From: Lachnospiraceae bacterium
GTDB taxonomy: Bacteria > Bacillota > Clostridia > Lachnospirales > Lachnospiraceae
Direction of reading: 5' to 3'
Length of the DNA stretch: 64,000 nt
Assembly: GCA_031280955.1 (NCBI GenBank)
Contig: JAITGA010000030.1
Coordinates: forward strand, 62,001 to 126,000
Each line of letters begins with the position of its first letter. The first letter of the stretch is position 1. A program made the position numbers and the translations under genes. Below the pieces are notes generated by a model, which worked only from the letters and a program-made list of their open reading frames with translations, searched no databases and was not told where the DNA came from. Below, piece by piece: positions 54,678-63,103 of the stretch.

Positions 54678-55819
54678 AAACAAAGGATTTCCATTACTAT
54701 TTGCCACCGGAATTGATTGCCGTAAAACCACCGGTGAATCGCCTTGACTCACGCCTTTTGGTGGTGGAGCGGGAAAGCGGCATCAACCATCACCGCGGCT
54801 TTGGTGATATCGTTGAATACCTGCGTCCCGGTGATTGTCTTGTCCTCAATGACACCAAGGTGATACCCGCAAGGCTTCATGGAAAAAGAAGTGACGGTGC
54901 AGCAGTTGAGCTATTGCTGCTTCGCCGTCATGATGGTGATGTCTGGGAAGCACTCACGAAGCCGGGGCGAAAGTGCCGTCAGGGGGATAGCCTCTCGTTT
55001 GCTGATGGTCGCCTGACGGCAAAAGTAGTCGGTCTCGGTGATGATGGCATTAGAATAGTGGAACTTGTTTATCAGGGTGATTTCGATGACCTCTTGGCGG
55101 AAATAGGGGAAATGCCCCTGCCGCCGTATATCTCAGAGGCGGAGTTGAAAACAGCTTCAGCAAAAGCGGGAGAGAAGTGTAATCCTGTAAATAGAGTTAC
55201 AGCTTCAGCTTCTGCGGGTGGGGAGAAATCTGGTGTTTTGACTGACTCGGTCAGTCATTTTGACCGCTACCAAACCGTTTATGCCTGTCACAAAGGCTCA
55301 GTGGCAGCACCAACAGCCGGACTTCATTTTACCCCGGAGTTACTTAGCCGGATTGAAGCAATGAAAGTGCGGATTGCCGCTATTACCCTCCATGTCGGGC
55401 TTGGGACATTTCGCCCCGTGCGCACGGAAAATATCGATGAACACCGCCTTCATAGTGAAATTTACCATATTTCACCTAATGCCGCGGCTACCATCAACGA
55501 GACGAAAGCAAATGGCGGGCGCGTGATAGCAGTTGGCACAACCAGTTGTCGCACCTTGGAAGCAACGGCACGTTTGTCTCCGAGAACAGAGCCTTTTACA
55601 CTTTTGCCCGCTTCCGGCGAGACCGATATCTTCATCAAGCCGGGGCATGTTTTTCAAGTAGTCGATGTACTGCTAACCAATTTCCATCTGCCGGAATCGA
55701 CGTTAATCATGCTGGTTTCTGCTTTCGCCGGGCATGAACGAACGATGGCGGTATATACGGAAGCGATTAGGGAACGATATCGTTTTTATTCCTATGGGGA
55801 TGCGATGTTAATTATATAG
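54674..55819 (+). CDS. queA: S-adenosylmethionine:tRNA ribosyltransferase-isomerase QueA, with an insertion
   Basis: A 381-residue enzyme that makes epoxyqueuosine in tRNA wobble position 34. FHYYLPPELIA, LVLNDTKVIPARLHG, MPLPPYI, VAAPTAGLHFT and TNFHLPESTLIMLVSAFAG are all present. It is about 35 residues longer than usual because residues 157-194, between PPYI and DRYQTVYA, contain an A/S/K-rich insertion that ends in the TGACTGAC-TCG-GTCAGTCA palindrome. The insertion site is a surface loop in this family by position. It is coupled to the aminopeptidase gene upstream; queuosine genes tgt and queG are not in the window. Confidence 0.97.
   Translation: MKTKDFHYYLPPELIAVKPPVNRLDSRLLVVERESGINHHRGFGDIVEYLRPGDCLVLNDTKVIPARLHGKRSDGAAVELLLLRRHDGDVWEALTKPGRKCRQGDSLSFADGRLTAKVVGLGDDGIRIVELVYQGDFDDLLAEIGEMPLPPYISEAELKTASAKAGEKCNPVNRVTASASAGGEKSGVLTDSVSHFDRYQTVYACHKGSVAAPTAGLHFTPELLSRIEAMKVRIAAITLHVGLGTFRPVRTENIDEHRLHSEIYHISPNAAATINETKANGGRVIAVGTTSCRTLEATARLSPRTEPFTLLPASGETDIFIKPGHVFQVVDVLLTNFHLPESTLIMLVSAFAGHERTMAVYTEAIRERYRFYSYGDAMLII
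55238..55254. repeat. copy of the TTGAC palindrome inside the queA insertion
   Basis: TTGACTGACTCGGTCAG; the extended form TGACTGAC-TCG-GTCAGTCA (55239-55257) is a perfect 8+8 palindrome, in frame as L-T-D-S-V-S. Confidence 0.7.
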
Positions 55820-55846
55820 TAGAGCAATAAAGGGAGTACACAAACC

Positions 55847-56593
55847 GTGATATTCATTACCGGCGACACTCACAGGGATTTCGTGCGCGTTGAGCAGTTT
55901 TGCAAACGCATGAAGACGACCAAGGAAGATATCTTGGTGATTCTTGGTGATGCGGGGATCAACTACTTTGACAAAATGAATTATCATGAAAATGACCCTC
56001 GTTCTGATTATGGGTTAAAAAAGCGGCTTTCCAAGCTGCCGATTACTCTTTTTTTGGTAAGGGGAAATCATGAAGTACGCCCGACTAATATTGAAACATA
56101 TCAAGAAATAAATTGGTGCGGGGCAAATGTCTATCAGGAAGCGGAGTTCCCCGCACTTTTGTTTGCCAAGGATGGGGAGATATATGAACTGGCAGGCAAA
56201 AATTGTCTGGTTATCGGCGGAGCTTTTAGTATTGACAAAGAGTGGCGGCTCAACCACGGTTATCGCTGGTGGGAGGACGAGCAACTCTCAGCAGCAGAAA
56301 AAACCACAGTCGAAAAGTCGCTGGCGGCGGTCAAATGGCAAGTGGATATTGTTCTTTCCCATACCTGTCCGCACAAATATATCCGGCAGATTGTGCCTTT
56401 TGTTTATACTGATGTCGATCACAGTATGGAGAAATGGCTTGATGAGATAGAAAAACAGCTGCAATATTCGCATTGGTATTGCGGTCATTTCCATCATGAA
56501 GCTAGTTTACCCGGTAAGGGAAGCGGTAAGTTTCATTTTATGTACGAGGGGTTTACGGCGATGGCAGGGATTTGGTCTCGTGTCGGTCAGTAA
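55847..56593 (+). CDS. calcineurin-like metallophosphoesterase
   Basis: A 248-residue phosphoesterase. The dimetal motifs are in order: FITGDTHRD (D-x-H) at residue 4, ILGDAGIN near 33, LVRGNHE near 70, VLSHTCPH near 167 and WYCGHFHHE near 210. It starts with GTG. Substrates of this small clostridial family are not known and no partner is adjacent. It follows queA by 27 bases and may be in the same operon. Its last codons form the 5' strand of a 19-bp RNA helix (see 56579-56739). Confidence 0.88.
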   Translation: MIFITGDTHRDFVRVEQFCKRMKTTKEDILVILGDAGINYFDKMNYHENDPRSDYGLKKRLSKLPITLFLVRGNHEVRPTNIETYQEINWCGANVYQEAEFPALLFAKDGEIYELAGKNCLVIGGAFSIDKEWRLNHGYRWWEDEQLSAAEKTTVEKSLAAVKWQVDIVLSHTCPHKYIRQIVPFVYTDVDHSMEKWLDEIEKQLQYSHWYCGHFHHEASLPGKGSGKFHFMYEGFTAMAGIWSRVGQ

Positions 56594-56739
56594 GTGCGCA
56601 CGTTCACCGATTTTAAGTGAAACAAGCGGAGACTGGATTTTAGGCTCCGCTGTTAGCCGAACGAACAAACCCGTGTTGTGGGTTTGAGAGGTAGGCGGGT
56701 GGAACGCATGAGGTGAACAGGCACTTATTGACTGGCACG
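56579..56739 (+). ncRNA. candidate structured RNA, family not recognised
   Basis: Bases 56579-56597 pair with 56721-56739 over 19 continuous pairs, of which three are G-U. An inner helix GTTCACC/GGTGAAC (56602-56608 with 56712-56718) follows after a small asymmetric loop. Within are two hairpins, AGCGGAG/CTCCGCT (56625-56651) and CAAACCC/GGGTTTG (56666-56686), so the whole is a closed multi-branch fold of 161 bases. The 5' strand overlaps the last codons of the metallophosphoesterase gene. It could be a riboswitch-like or 3'-UTR RNA, or a MITE; the fact that every DNA mismatch in the closing helix is a G-U pair favours RNA. Confidence 0.5.
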
Positions 56740-56816
56740 TACACGATTTCAAGCAAGTAATTAAGAACACAAGGATAAAATCCAAGAAATTTCATGGAAT
56801 TTAACATAAATCTACA

Positions 56817-56860
56817 GATTTTCGCAAATTTTCCCAATTTTTCCCGATTTTCGCAAATTT
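56817..56860. repeat. 15-bp direct repeats just upstream of the rimP promoter
   Basis: GATTTTCGCAAATTT at 56817-56831 and 56846-56860, spaced 29 bases start to start, with TTTTTCCC repeats between. The second ends 4 bases before the -35. Confidence 0.75.
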
Positions 56861-56864
56861 ACCC

Positions 56865-56893
56865 TTGCATTCGGCTTTTTTTCGTAGTATGAT
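56865..56893 (+). promoter_or_regulatory. promoter of the rimP-nusA-infB operon
   Basis: TTGCAT (56865-56870), 17 bases, TATGAT (56888-56893). Confidence 0.8.
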
Positions 56894-56916
56894 GAACAAG
56901 AATTTTGATTTACGGT

Positions 56917-56945
56917 AAAAGGTGAGCCTCGCGGCTCACTTTTTT
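56917..56945 (+). terminator. terminator/attenuator immediately after the rimP promoter
   Basis: AAAAGGTGAGCC pairs with GGCTCACTTTTTT around TCGC. It begins only about 17 bases past the predicted transcription start and 105 bases before the rimP start, so it must attenuate the operon or terminate a transcript coming from upstream. Confidence 0.85.
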
Positions 56946-56980
56946 AGGAAAAGGAACGAACTTAGTAATAGTGCGTATTT

Positions 56981-57038
56981 GCAGGGAACGATGTCATTCA
57001 TCGGAATAGGACAAATTCCAATGACGACACATACCTGC
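56981..57038 (+). promoter_or_regulatory. structured leader before rimP
   Basis: GCAGG (56981-56985) and CCTGC (57034-57038) enclose a hairpin with stems GTCATT/AATGAC (56993-57025) and GGAAT/ATTCC separated by a CATC bulge. The fold ends 11 bases before the ATG and could control translation of rimP. Confidence 0.45.
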
Positions 57039-57049
57039 CGGGGAAAACC

Positions 57050-57607
57050 ATGTCACGCAGTAATGTATATGAAACGAAAACCATTGCCTTGTTAGAGCCG
57101 ATAGCCAAACAGCATGGGGTGAAGATTTATGATGTCGAGTATAGAAAAGAGGGCAGCGACTATATTCTTTGTGCATATATTGACAAGGACGGCGGGGTGG
57201 CGATTAGTGATTGCGAGGCAGTAAGCCGTTCCCTCACTGCTTCTCTTGACGAAGAAGACTTCATTCCCGATGCTTATATCCTTGAAGTGTCCAGTCCCGG
57301 ACTTACCCGCCAGCTGAAAAAGGATATCCATCTGGAAATGAGTATCGGCAAAAAGGTGGAGATTAAAACTTACCGCCCCTATAAGGCAACAACGAACACT
57401 ACGGCGACCTTTGCCGAAAAGAGTGTTAAGAAAACCGAGAAAAAGACAGGAAAAGCCAAAACTGCCACTGATGAAAAGCTCTACTTGGGATGGCTTGACA
57501 GTTTTGATGAGAACAGTATTACGATGAAAAGTGAAGACGGCGAGATAGTTTTTTTGCGTTCTGATATTGCCGTAATCCGTCTTAGCTTTGATTTTGACAG
57601 TAACTAA
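57050..57607 (+). CDS. rimP: ribosome maturation factor RimP, with a lysine-rich insertion
   Basis: A 185-residue protein (usual length about 150) needed for 30S subunit assembly. GVKIYDVEYRKEGSDYILCAYIDKDGGVAISDCEAVSRSL and YILEVSSPGLTRQLK form the first domain; the second domain resumes at KLYLGWLDSFDENSITMKSEDGEIVFLRSDIAVIRL. Between them residues 111-143 are a T/K/A-rich insertion (VKKTEKKTGKAKTATDE) absent in ordinary members. It is first in the rimP-nusA-ylxQ-infB-rbfA operon and follows an attenuator. A GGGG stretch is the only Shine-Dalgarno. Confidence 0.95.
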   Translation: MSRSNVYETKTIALLEPIAKQHGVKIYDVEYRKEGSDYILCAYIDKDGGVAISDCEAVSRSLTASLDEEDFIPDAYILEVSSPGLTRQLKKDIHLEMSIGKKVEIKTYRPYKATTNTTATFAEKSVKKTEKKTGKAKTATDEKLYLGWLDSFDENSITMKSEDGEIVFLRSDIAVIRLSFDFDSN

Positions 57608-57715
57608 ACTGCTGGGATAGAAAATTACAGATGGTAATCCGTCATTGGCGGCAAAACCATGCGGCAAAAGATTTGCCAAAACGGTTAACCTGCAATCTCA
57701 CAAGGAGGAACGGAA

Positions 57716-58969
57716 ATGAACAAAGAGTTAATGGAAGCCTTGGATATTCTGGAGCGAGAAAAGGAAATCAGTCGGGAGTCGATATTTGAAGCTATCGAAA
57801 ACTCATTGATTACCGCTTGCAAAAATCACTTCGGCAAATCTGACAATGTCAAGGTAGAGATGAATCGCGAGACCTGCGAATACATTATCTATGCAGAAAA
57901 AGAGATTGTTGAGGAAGTCGAGGACAAGGCTTTACAGATATCCTTGGAAGAAGCGGTGTTAATCAGGGAAGATGCGGTACTGGGCGAAACCATTAGCTTT
58001 CCCGTTGAGTCGAAGAGCTTCGGACGTATTGCTACCCAAAATGCCAAAAACGTAATCTTACAAAAACTGCGTGAGGAAGAAAGAAGTGTTGTCTTCAATC
58101 AGTTTGCGGGGAAAGAATGGAATGTTGTAACCGGAGTCGTCCAGCGTTTCATGGGACGAAATATCAGTATCAATCTGGGCAAAATTGATGCAATTCTCAA
58201 TGAAAATGAACAGGTAAAAAGTGAAAGCTTCCGAATACAGGAACGCTTGAAGGTCTTTGTCCTCGAAGTAAACAATACCGCCAAAGGGCCAAGGATACTA
58301 GTAAGCCGTTCACATCCCGAGTTGGTAAAACGCTTGTTTGAGTCAGAAGTGACGGAGATCAAAGACGGAACAGTTGAAATCGTCGGTATTGCTCGTGAAC
58401 CCGGAAGCCGCACCAAAATGTCAGTATGGTCACACAATCCCCAAGTCGATGCAGTTGGTGCTTGTGTAGGTCTCAACGGTTCTCGTGTCAGTTCGGTGGT
58501 TGATGAGCTACGAGGGGAAAAAATAGATATCGTCAACTGGGATGCCAATCCCAGTACCTTGATTCAAAACGCACTTGCACCTGCCAAGATTGTTGCCGTT
58601 TTTGCCGATCCTGATGACAAAACCGCCAAGGTGGTCGTTCCCGATTATCAGCTATCTCTGGCGATAGGCAGGGAGGGGCAAAACGCGCGGTTGGCAGCAC
58701 GACTGACAGGATACAAGATTGACATCAAATCCGAGACCCAAGCCAAGGATGCTCCCGGCTTCCGCTACGAGGATTACCTTGATGATTATGATGAATATGA
58801 TGATGAATACGATGATGAGTACGAAGATGACGAGTATAGCGAGTACGAAGATGAGGATGAAGAGTACGAAGACGGGGAATATGAAGATGAGGAATACGAG
58901 GACGAGGAATATCCCGCCGAGGATGTAGATGGAAGCGAAGACAGCGAAGAAGTCACAGAAGATTTGTAG
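57716..58969 (+). CDS. nusA: transcription factor NusA with an acidic repeat tail
   Basis: A 417-residue RNA polymerase-binding elongation factor for pausing, termination and antitermination. An N-terminal RNAP-binding domain (1-130), an S1 domain ([19 protein letters not shown], about 137-200) and two KH domains ([16 protein letters not shown], and [22 protein letters not shown] near 320-342) are in order. The final 65 residues are a D/E/Y repeat (units such as [11 protein letters not shown]) unlike most Firmicutes NusA, which end after KH2. The terminal 41 bases overlap the ylxQ reading frame. AGGAGG lies before the ATG. Confidence 0.97.
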   Translation: MNKELMEALDILEREKEISRESIFEAIENSLITACKNHFGKSDNVKVEMNRETCEYIIYAEKEIVEEVEDKALQISLEEAVLIREDAVLGETISFPVESKSFGRIATQNAKNVILQKLREEERSVVFNQFAGKEWNVVTGVVQRFMGRNISINLGKIDAILNENEQVKSESFRIQERLKVFVLEVNNTAKGPRILVSRSHPELVKRLFESEVTEIKDGTVEIVGIAREPGSRTKMSVWSHNPQVDAVGACVGLNGSRVSSVVDELRGEKIDIVNWDANPSTLIQNALAPAKIVAVFADPDDKTAKVVVPDYQLSLAIGREGQNARLAARLTGYKIDIKSETQAKDAPGFRYEDYLDDYDEYDDEYDDEYEDDEYSEYEDEDEEYEDGEYEDEEYEDEEYPAEDVDGSEDSEEVTEDL

Positions 58970-59264
58970 GATGCTGGGATTGGCAACCAAAGCACGGTAT
59001 CTGGTTAGCGGCGGCTACATGACGGAACGAGCAATCAAGAGCGGTACAGCGAAGTTGGTGATTGTCGCCGAAGATGCCTCTGCCAATACCCGAAAATCAT
59101 TTAGTGATGCTTGTAATTTTTATCAAGTTCCCATATATTTTTTCGGCATAAGCACGGAGTTAGGACAGGCGATGGGAAAAGAAGCAAGAGTATCATTGGC
59201 ATTGACAGATACAGGCTTTGCGGTTGCTGTCCGTAAACTACTGGACGAGGAAGCTAAGATTTAA
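58929..59264 (+). CDS. ylxQ: YlxQ-like L7Ae/L30e-family RNA-binding protein
   Basis: A 111-residue protein of the L7Ae/L30e/S12e/Gadd45 fold. [49 protein letters not shown] matches bacterial YlxQ/YbxF proteins, which bind kink-turn RNA. The start inside nusA (41-bp overlap) keeps the usual KICRMLGLA helix; a later ATG at 58971 would cut it off. The companion ylxR, normally between nusA and ylxQ in Firmicutes, is absent. It lies 81 bases from infB. Confidence 0.88.
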   Translation: MEAKTAKKSQKICRMLGLATKARYLVSGGYMTERAIKSGTAKLVIVAEDASANTRKSFSDACNFYQVPIYFFGISTELGQAMGKEARVSLALTDTGFAVAVRKLLDEEAKI

Positions 59265-59345
59265 GGTTGGGGATTTAGGATAAATAATACTTCTATATGA
59301 AGTTATTGGCGGCTTATACAAAAGCTATTGAAAGGCGGTAGGGGA

Positions 59346-62300
59346 ATGGCAAAAATGAAAGTGCATGAACTGGCTAAGGAGCTTAACCTCCCTAGCAAAG
59401 AGTTGCTTACATTCCTGAATAATAAGGGTATTGATGTCAAAGTGGCGCAAAGTGTGGTATCAGACGATGCCATCACGATGGTGCGGAAAAAATATGGAAA
59501 TCAAGCAGCTGTAACCCCAAAGGCTTCGGCTCTTAAACCAGAGGTTATTGAGCCTAAGGCATCCAAACCAGAGGTTGCTAAACCTCTAGTTGCCAAACCT
59601 GAGCCTACCAAACCTGAACCTACATCTACACCTGCCAAACCGGAAACGGTCAGGTCGGAAAACAACAAGCAAATAGAAAGTAAAAAAGAAACTACAACAA
59701 CAGCTGCTACAGCAACAGCAAAAGAAGCAGCTGTCACCAAGAAAAGTGGAGTAAACAGTACTGTGCCAGGAGTAAAAGATAACGCAAAGGCATTGACCGC
59801 CTTGGTCAATGAAACCGGCGGCAAAACAACTAATGAGCCTCCTCCCGCTTCGGTAAAGGGAAGTGCGAACGAGTCAGCCCCGGGCAAAAGAAAGAGAATA
59901 ATCATCAGCCTCAATCCCGAAAACACGGGACGGGAAAGAAGAGGTGATGGACGTAGCGGCGGTGGTGGTGGCGGACGTGACCGTGATCGTGGCGGCGACC
60001 GTGACCGCAGCAGCGACCGTGACCGTGGTTATTCACGGGGGGGACGGATGGGCGGTGGTGAAACACCACACAAAATCATCAAACCAATCACAGCACCATC
60101 AGCAGTTGAAAGCACTCAGCCGGAGAGAAAAGCACCGCCACCAAAACGGCGGCCGCAACCTGCTACCACTGAAAGCAAAATCACCAAAGACGATATCGTA
60201 ACAGATATCATCGGTAGCGATGAAGTAAGCACGCTTCCAGCAGTAAGCACACTTACTGCAAACAATACCGTTAGCACAGCGACAGACGATACTGATAAAG
60301 AGAAGCAAACCATAACTGAACCACGCCAGGAAAAACAGGATAAGGAGCAAACCAAAAAAACAGGCGAGCGGGTCAATAAACCGCAAGGAGAACAGTCTCG
60401 TCCTGACCGCACCCGTTCTGACCGCAATCGTTCTGACGGTGGTTCACGTCCTGAACATTCACGTTCAGAGCAACCTCGCTCCGACCGCTCCCGCTCTGAT
60501 GGAAGTACACGTCCCGAGCGTTCCCGCTCTGATGGCGGTACTCGTGCAGATCGCCCTCGCTCAGATCGTCCTCGTTCTGATGGTACGGCACGTCCAAGCG
60601 GCGGCAGACAACAAGACGGGGTGAGACGGGTTAGTTCTCCGAATTATTCCAGCGATCGGCGTTCACCACAACAAGGCAGTTCTCGACCGGGGGGTGATAC
60701 CCGACCAATGACAGGTGAGCGGGGTGATACCCGGGGAACGAGACCGGGCGGTGGTCGTCCCGGTAGCAGCGGACGGCATGGAAGCGGTCGTCCCGGCGTA
60801 CCCGGACGTGGTCAAAAAGCCGGAGAGGGTAGTAAGCATCAAGATAGCACCCGCCGTCAGATTAGCGACCGTGATCGCCGCAGCAAAAAAGAGTTCCGCT
60901 ATGTGGATGAGGATGTACTGGCTAATACCCGCCAAAGACGTGTTGGTGCTTTTATCCGTCCCGAGAAACAAGCGGGAAAGGATGAAGAGCAAATCAAAGT
61001 CATTACCTTACCGGAAATACTCACAATCAAGGAATTGGCGGAAAAAATGCGCCTCCAACCCTCAGGTATTGTCAAAAAACTCTTTTTACAGGGGCAGATT
61101 GTCAATGTCAATACAGAAATATCCTATACAGAAGCTGAGGAAATCGCAATTGAGTATGATATTATCTGCGAACAGGAAATCAAGATAGATATCATCGAGG
61201 AACTTTTGAAAGAAGATGATGAAGACGATCAAGAGATGGTAAAACGCCCGCCGATTATCTGTGTTATGGGACACGTAGACCACGGCAAAACCTCCTTACT
61301 TGACTCGATCAGACGAACAAGGGTAATTGAGAAGGAATCAGGCGGTATTACCCAGCATATCGGCGCATATACCGTGGAAATTCATGGACAAACGATTACA
61401 TTTTTGGATACGCCGGGACATGAGGCGTTTACGGCGATGCGAATGCGCGGGGCAACAGCCACCGATATTGCTGTATTGGTAGTAGCAGCCGATGACGGAG
61501 TCATGCCACAGACCAAGGAAGCCATCAGTCATGCCCGAGCAGCAGGGATAGAAATTATTGTCGCCATCAACAAAATTGACAAACCCAGTGCCAATCCCGA
61601 CCGGGTCAAACAGGAAATGACAGAGTATGAATTGATTCCTACTGATTGGGGCGGACAGACAGAGTTTGTCCCCGTCTCGGCGAAGAGCGGCGAGGGAATT
61701 GAGAACTTACTGGAGACAATTATACTTACCGCTGATATCCTTGAGCTGAAAGCCAATCCCCACCGTCAGGCAAGGGGGATGGTAATAGAAGCTGAACTTG
61801 ACAAAGGGCGCGGTCCCGTTGCCACGGTATTGGTACGAAAAGGAACTTTACACGTCGGTGACTTCATTTCTGCGGGAGCGTGTTACGGCAAGGTACGGGC
61901 GATGGTAGATGACAAGGGCGAGCGGGTAAAGAGTGCATTTCCCTCAATGCCGGTCGAAATTCTCGGTCTTTCCGGTGTACCGACTGCCGGCGAGATATTC
62001 CTTGCCCATGAGACGGACAAAACTGCCAAAACCTATGCCGAGACATATCAGGCGCAGAGCAAGGTGAAAAAGCTAGAGGAAACCAAAGCGAAGATGTCGC
62101 TTGATGACTTGTTCAGCAAGATTCAGGCAGGCAATCTGAAAGAACTCAACATCATCGTCAAGGCTGATGTTCAAGGTAGCGTCGAGGCAGTCAAAGAGAG
62201 CTTACTCAAACTATCGAATGAAGAGGTGGTGGTGAAGTGTATTCACGGCGGTGTCGGGGCAATCAATGAATCCGATGTTTCCCTAGCCAGCACATCATCA

Positions 62301-62744
62301 GCAATTATCATTGGCTTTAATGTTCGTCCCGATGTGATGGCAAAGACCAGTGCCGAACGTGAGGGTGTAGATATCCGCCTTTACAAGGTAATATATCAAG
62401 CAATAGAGGACATTGAAGCGGCGATGAAAGGGATGCTTGACCCGATATTTGAGGAAAAAGTCTTGGGTCATGCCGAAATCCGTCAGATTTTCCGAGCTTC
62501 GGCGATAGGCAATATCTCCGGCTCATATGTCCTCGACGGTATTTTTGTAAGAAACTGCAAAGTTCGTATCTCTCGTGAGGGAGAGCAGATTTATGAGGGT
62601 GAGCTGGCATCACTCAAACGCTTCAAGGATGATGTCAAAGAAGTCAGGGCAGGCTATGAATGTGGTCTGGTCTTTGATGGCTTCGATCAAGTAATGGAGT
62701 ATGACATCGTCGAAGCATACACGATGGTGGAGGTGCCCAGATGA
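59346..62744 (+). CDS. infB: translation initiation factor IF-2, with a very long low-complexity N-terminus
   Basis: An 1132-residue GTPase that places fMet-tRNA on the 30S subunit. A short IF2N domain ([29 protein letters not shown]) starts the protein, then about 500 residues of low complexity: a P/K/E-rich part (50-125), G/R/D-rich repeats (200-240) and R/S/D-rich units like [14 protein letters not shown] (about 350-420). A second IF2N-like helix ([19 protein letters not shown]) precedes the G domain [15 protein letters not shown] (about residue 641), with NKID and the C1/C2 domains to the end. ATG 59346 is preferred to TTG 59328, since AAAGGCGGTAGGGG lies directly ahead. Confidence 0.97.
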   Translation: MAKMKVHELAKELNLPSKELLTFLNNKGIDVKVAQSVVSDDAITMVRKKYGNQAAVTPKASALKPEVIEPKASKPEVAKPLVAKPEPTKPEPTSTPAKPETVRSENNKQIESKKETTTTAATATAKEAAVTKKSGVNSTVPGVKDNAKALTALVNETGGKTTNEPPPASVKGSANESAPGKRKRIIISLNPENTGRERRGDGRSGGGGGGRDRDRGGDRDRSSDRDRGYSRGGRMGGGETPHKIIKPITAPSAVESTQPERKAPPPKRRPQPATTESKITKDDIVTDIIGSDEVSTLPAVSTLTANNTVSTATDDTDKEKQTITEPRQEKQDKEQTKKTGERVNKPQGEQSRPDRTRSDRNRSDGGSRPEHSRSEQPRSDRSRSDGSTRPERSRSDGGTRADRPRSDRPRSDGTARPSGGRQQDGVRRVSSPNYSSDRRSPQQGSSRPGGDTRPMTGERGDTRGTRPGGGRPGSSGRHGSGRPGVPGRGQKAGEGSKHQDSTRRQISDRDRRSKKEFRYVDEDVLANTRQRRVGAFIRPEKQAGKDEEQIKVITLPEILTIKELAEKMRLQPSGIVKKLFLQGQIVNVNTEISYTEAEEIAIEYDIICEQEIKIDIIEELLKEDDEDDQEMVKRPPIICVMGHVDHGKTSLLDSIRRTRVIEKESGGITQHIGAYTVEIHGQTITFLDTPGHEAFTAMRMRGATATDIAVLVVAADDGVMPQTKEAISHARAAGIEIIVAINKIDKPSANPDRVKQEMTEYELIPTDWGGQTEFVPVSAKSGEGIENLLETIILTADILELKANPHRQARGMVIEAELDKGRGPVATVLVRKGTLHVGDFISAGACYGKVRAMVDDKGERVKSAFPSMPVEILGLSGVPTAGEIFLAHETDKTAKTYAETYQAQSKVKKLEETKAKMSLDDLFSKIQAGNLKELNIIVKADVQGSVEAVKESLLKLSNEEVVVKCIHGGVGAINESDVSLASTSSAIIIGFNVRPDVMAKTSAEREGVDIRLYKVIYQAIEDIEAAMKGMLDPIFEEKVLGHAEIRQIFRASAIGNISGSYVLDGIFVRNCKVRISREGEQIYEGELASLKRFKDDVKEVRAGYECGLVFDGFDQVMEYDIVEAYTMVEVPR
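59793..59809. repeat. copy of the TTGAC-N7-GTCAA palindrome (inside infB)
   Basis: TTGACCGCCTTGGTCAA, extended to CATTGACC-GCCTT-GGTCAATG; in frame as L-T-A-L-V-N within the low-complexity region and followed by AATGAA. Confidence 0.7.
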
Positions 62745-63103
62745 GAAAAGTTAATCATCGTAAGTCACGAATCAACAGCGAGGTGCAAAGAGCACTTTCG
62801 GAAATTATCCAAGGTGAACTAAAAGACCCGCGCATCGACCCTCTTTGCAGTATTACAGCGGTTTTGGTAAGTGCAGACCTAAAAAACTGCAAGGTCTGGG
62901 TGAGTACCTATGACGAGGAAAGCAGCGAGGAAACACTTGCAGGATTAAGGAGTGCCGAGGGATTTTTGCGCAGTCGTCTGGCTCAGTTGGTCAATCTCCG
63001 CAACACTCCCGAACTCAAATTTACCCTTGATGAGTCGATGGCATATGGGGCAAAAATGGCGAAGCTGATTGATGAGACAGTCAAAAAGGATGAAGCGAAG
63101 TGA
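62741..63103 (+). CDS. rbfA: ribosome-binding factor A
   Basis: A 120-residue KH-like protein that assists late 30S maturation near helix 1 of 16S rRNA. RINSEVQRALSEIIQGELKDPRIDPLCSITAVLVSADLKNCKVWVS is the standard N-terminal half, and LRSRLAQLVNLRNTPELKFTLDES the second. It overlaps infB by 4 bp (ATGA) and the next gene by 4 bp (GTGA), a fully coupled run. Confidence 0.98.
   Translation: MRKVNHRKSRINSEVQRALSEIIQGELKDPRIDPLCSITAVLVSADLKNCKVWVSTYDEESSEETLAGLRSAEGFLRSRLAQLVNLRNTPELKFTLDESMAYGAKMAKLIDETVKKDEAK

Noticed and set aside
56697-56707. GGGTGGAACGC resembling the conserved T-box bulge sequence
   Set aside because: No terminator/antiterminator pair, specifier loop or aminoacyl-tRNA gene follows; it lies within the closed multi-branch fold instead.
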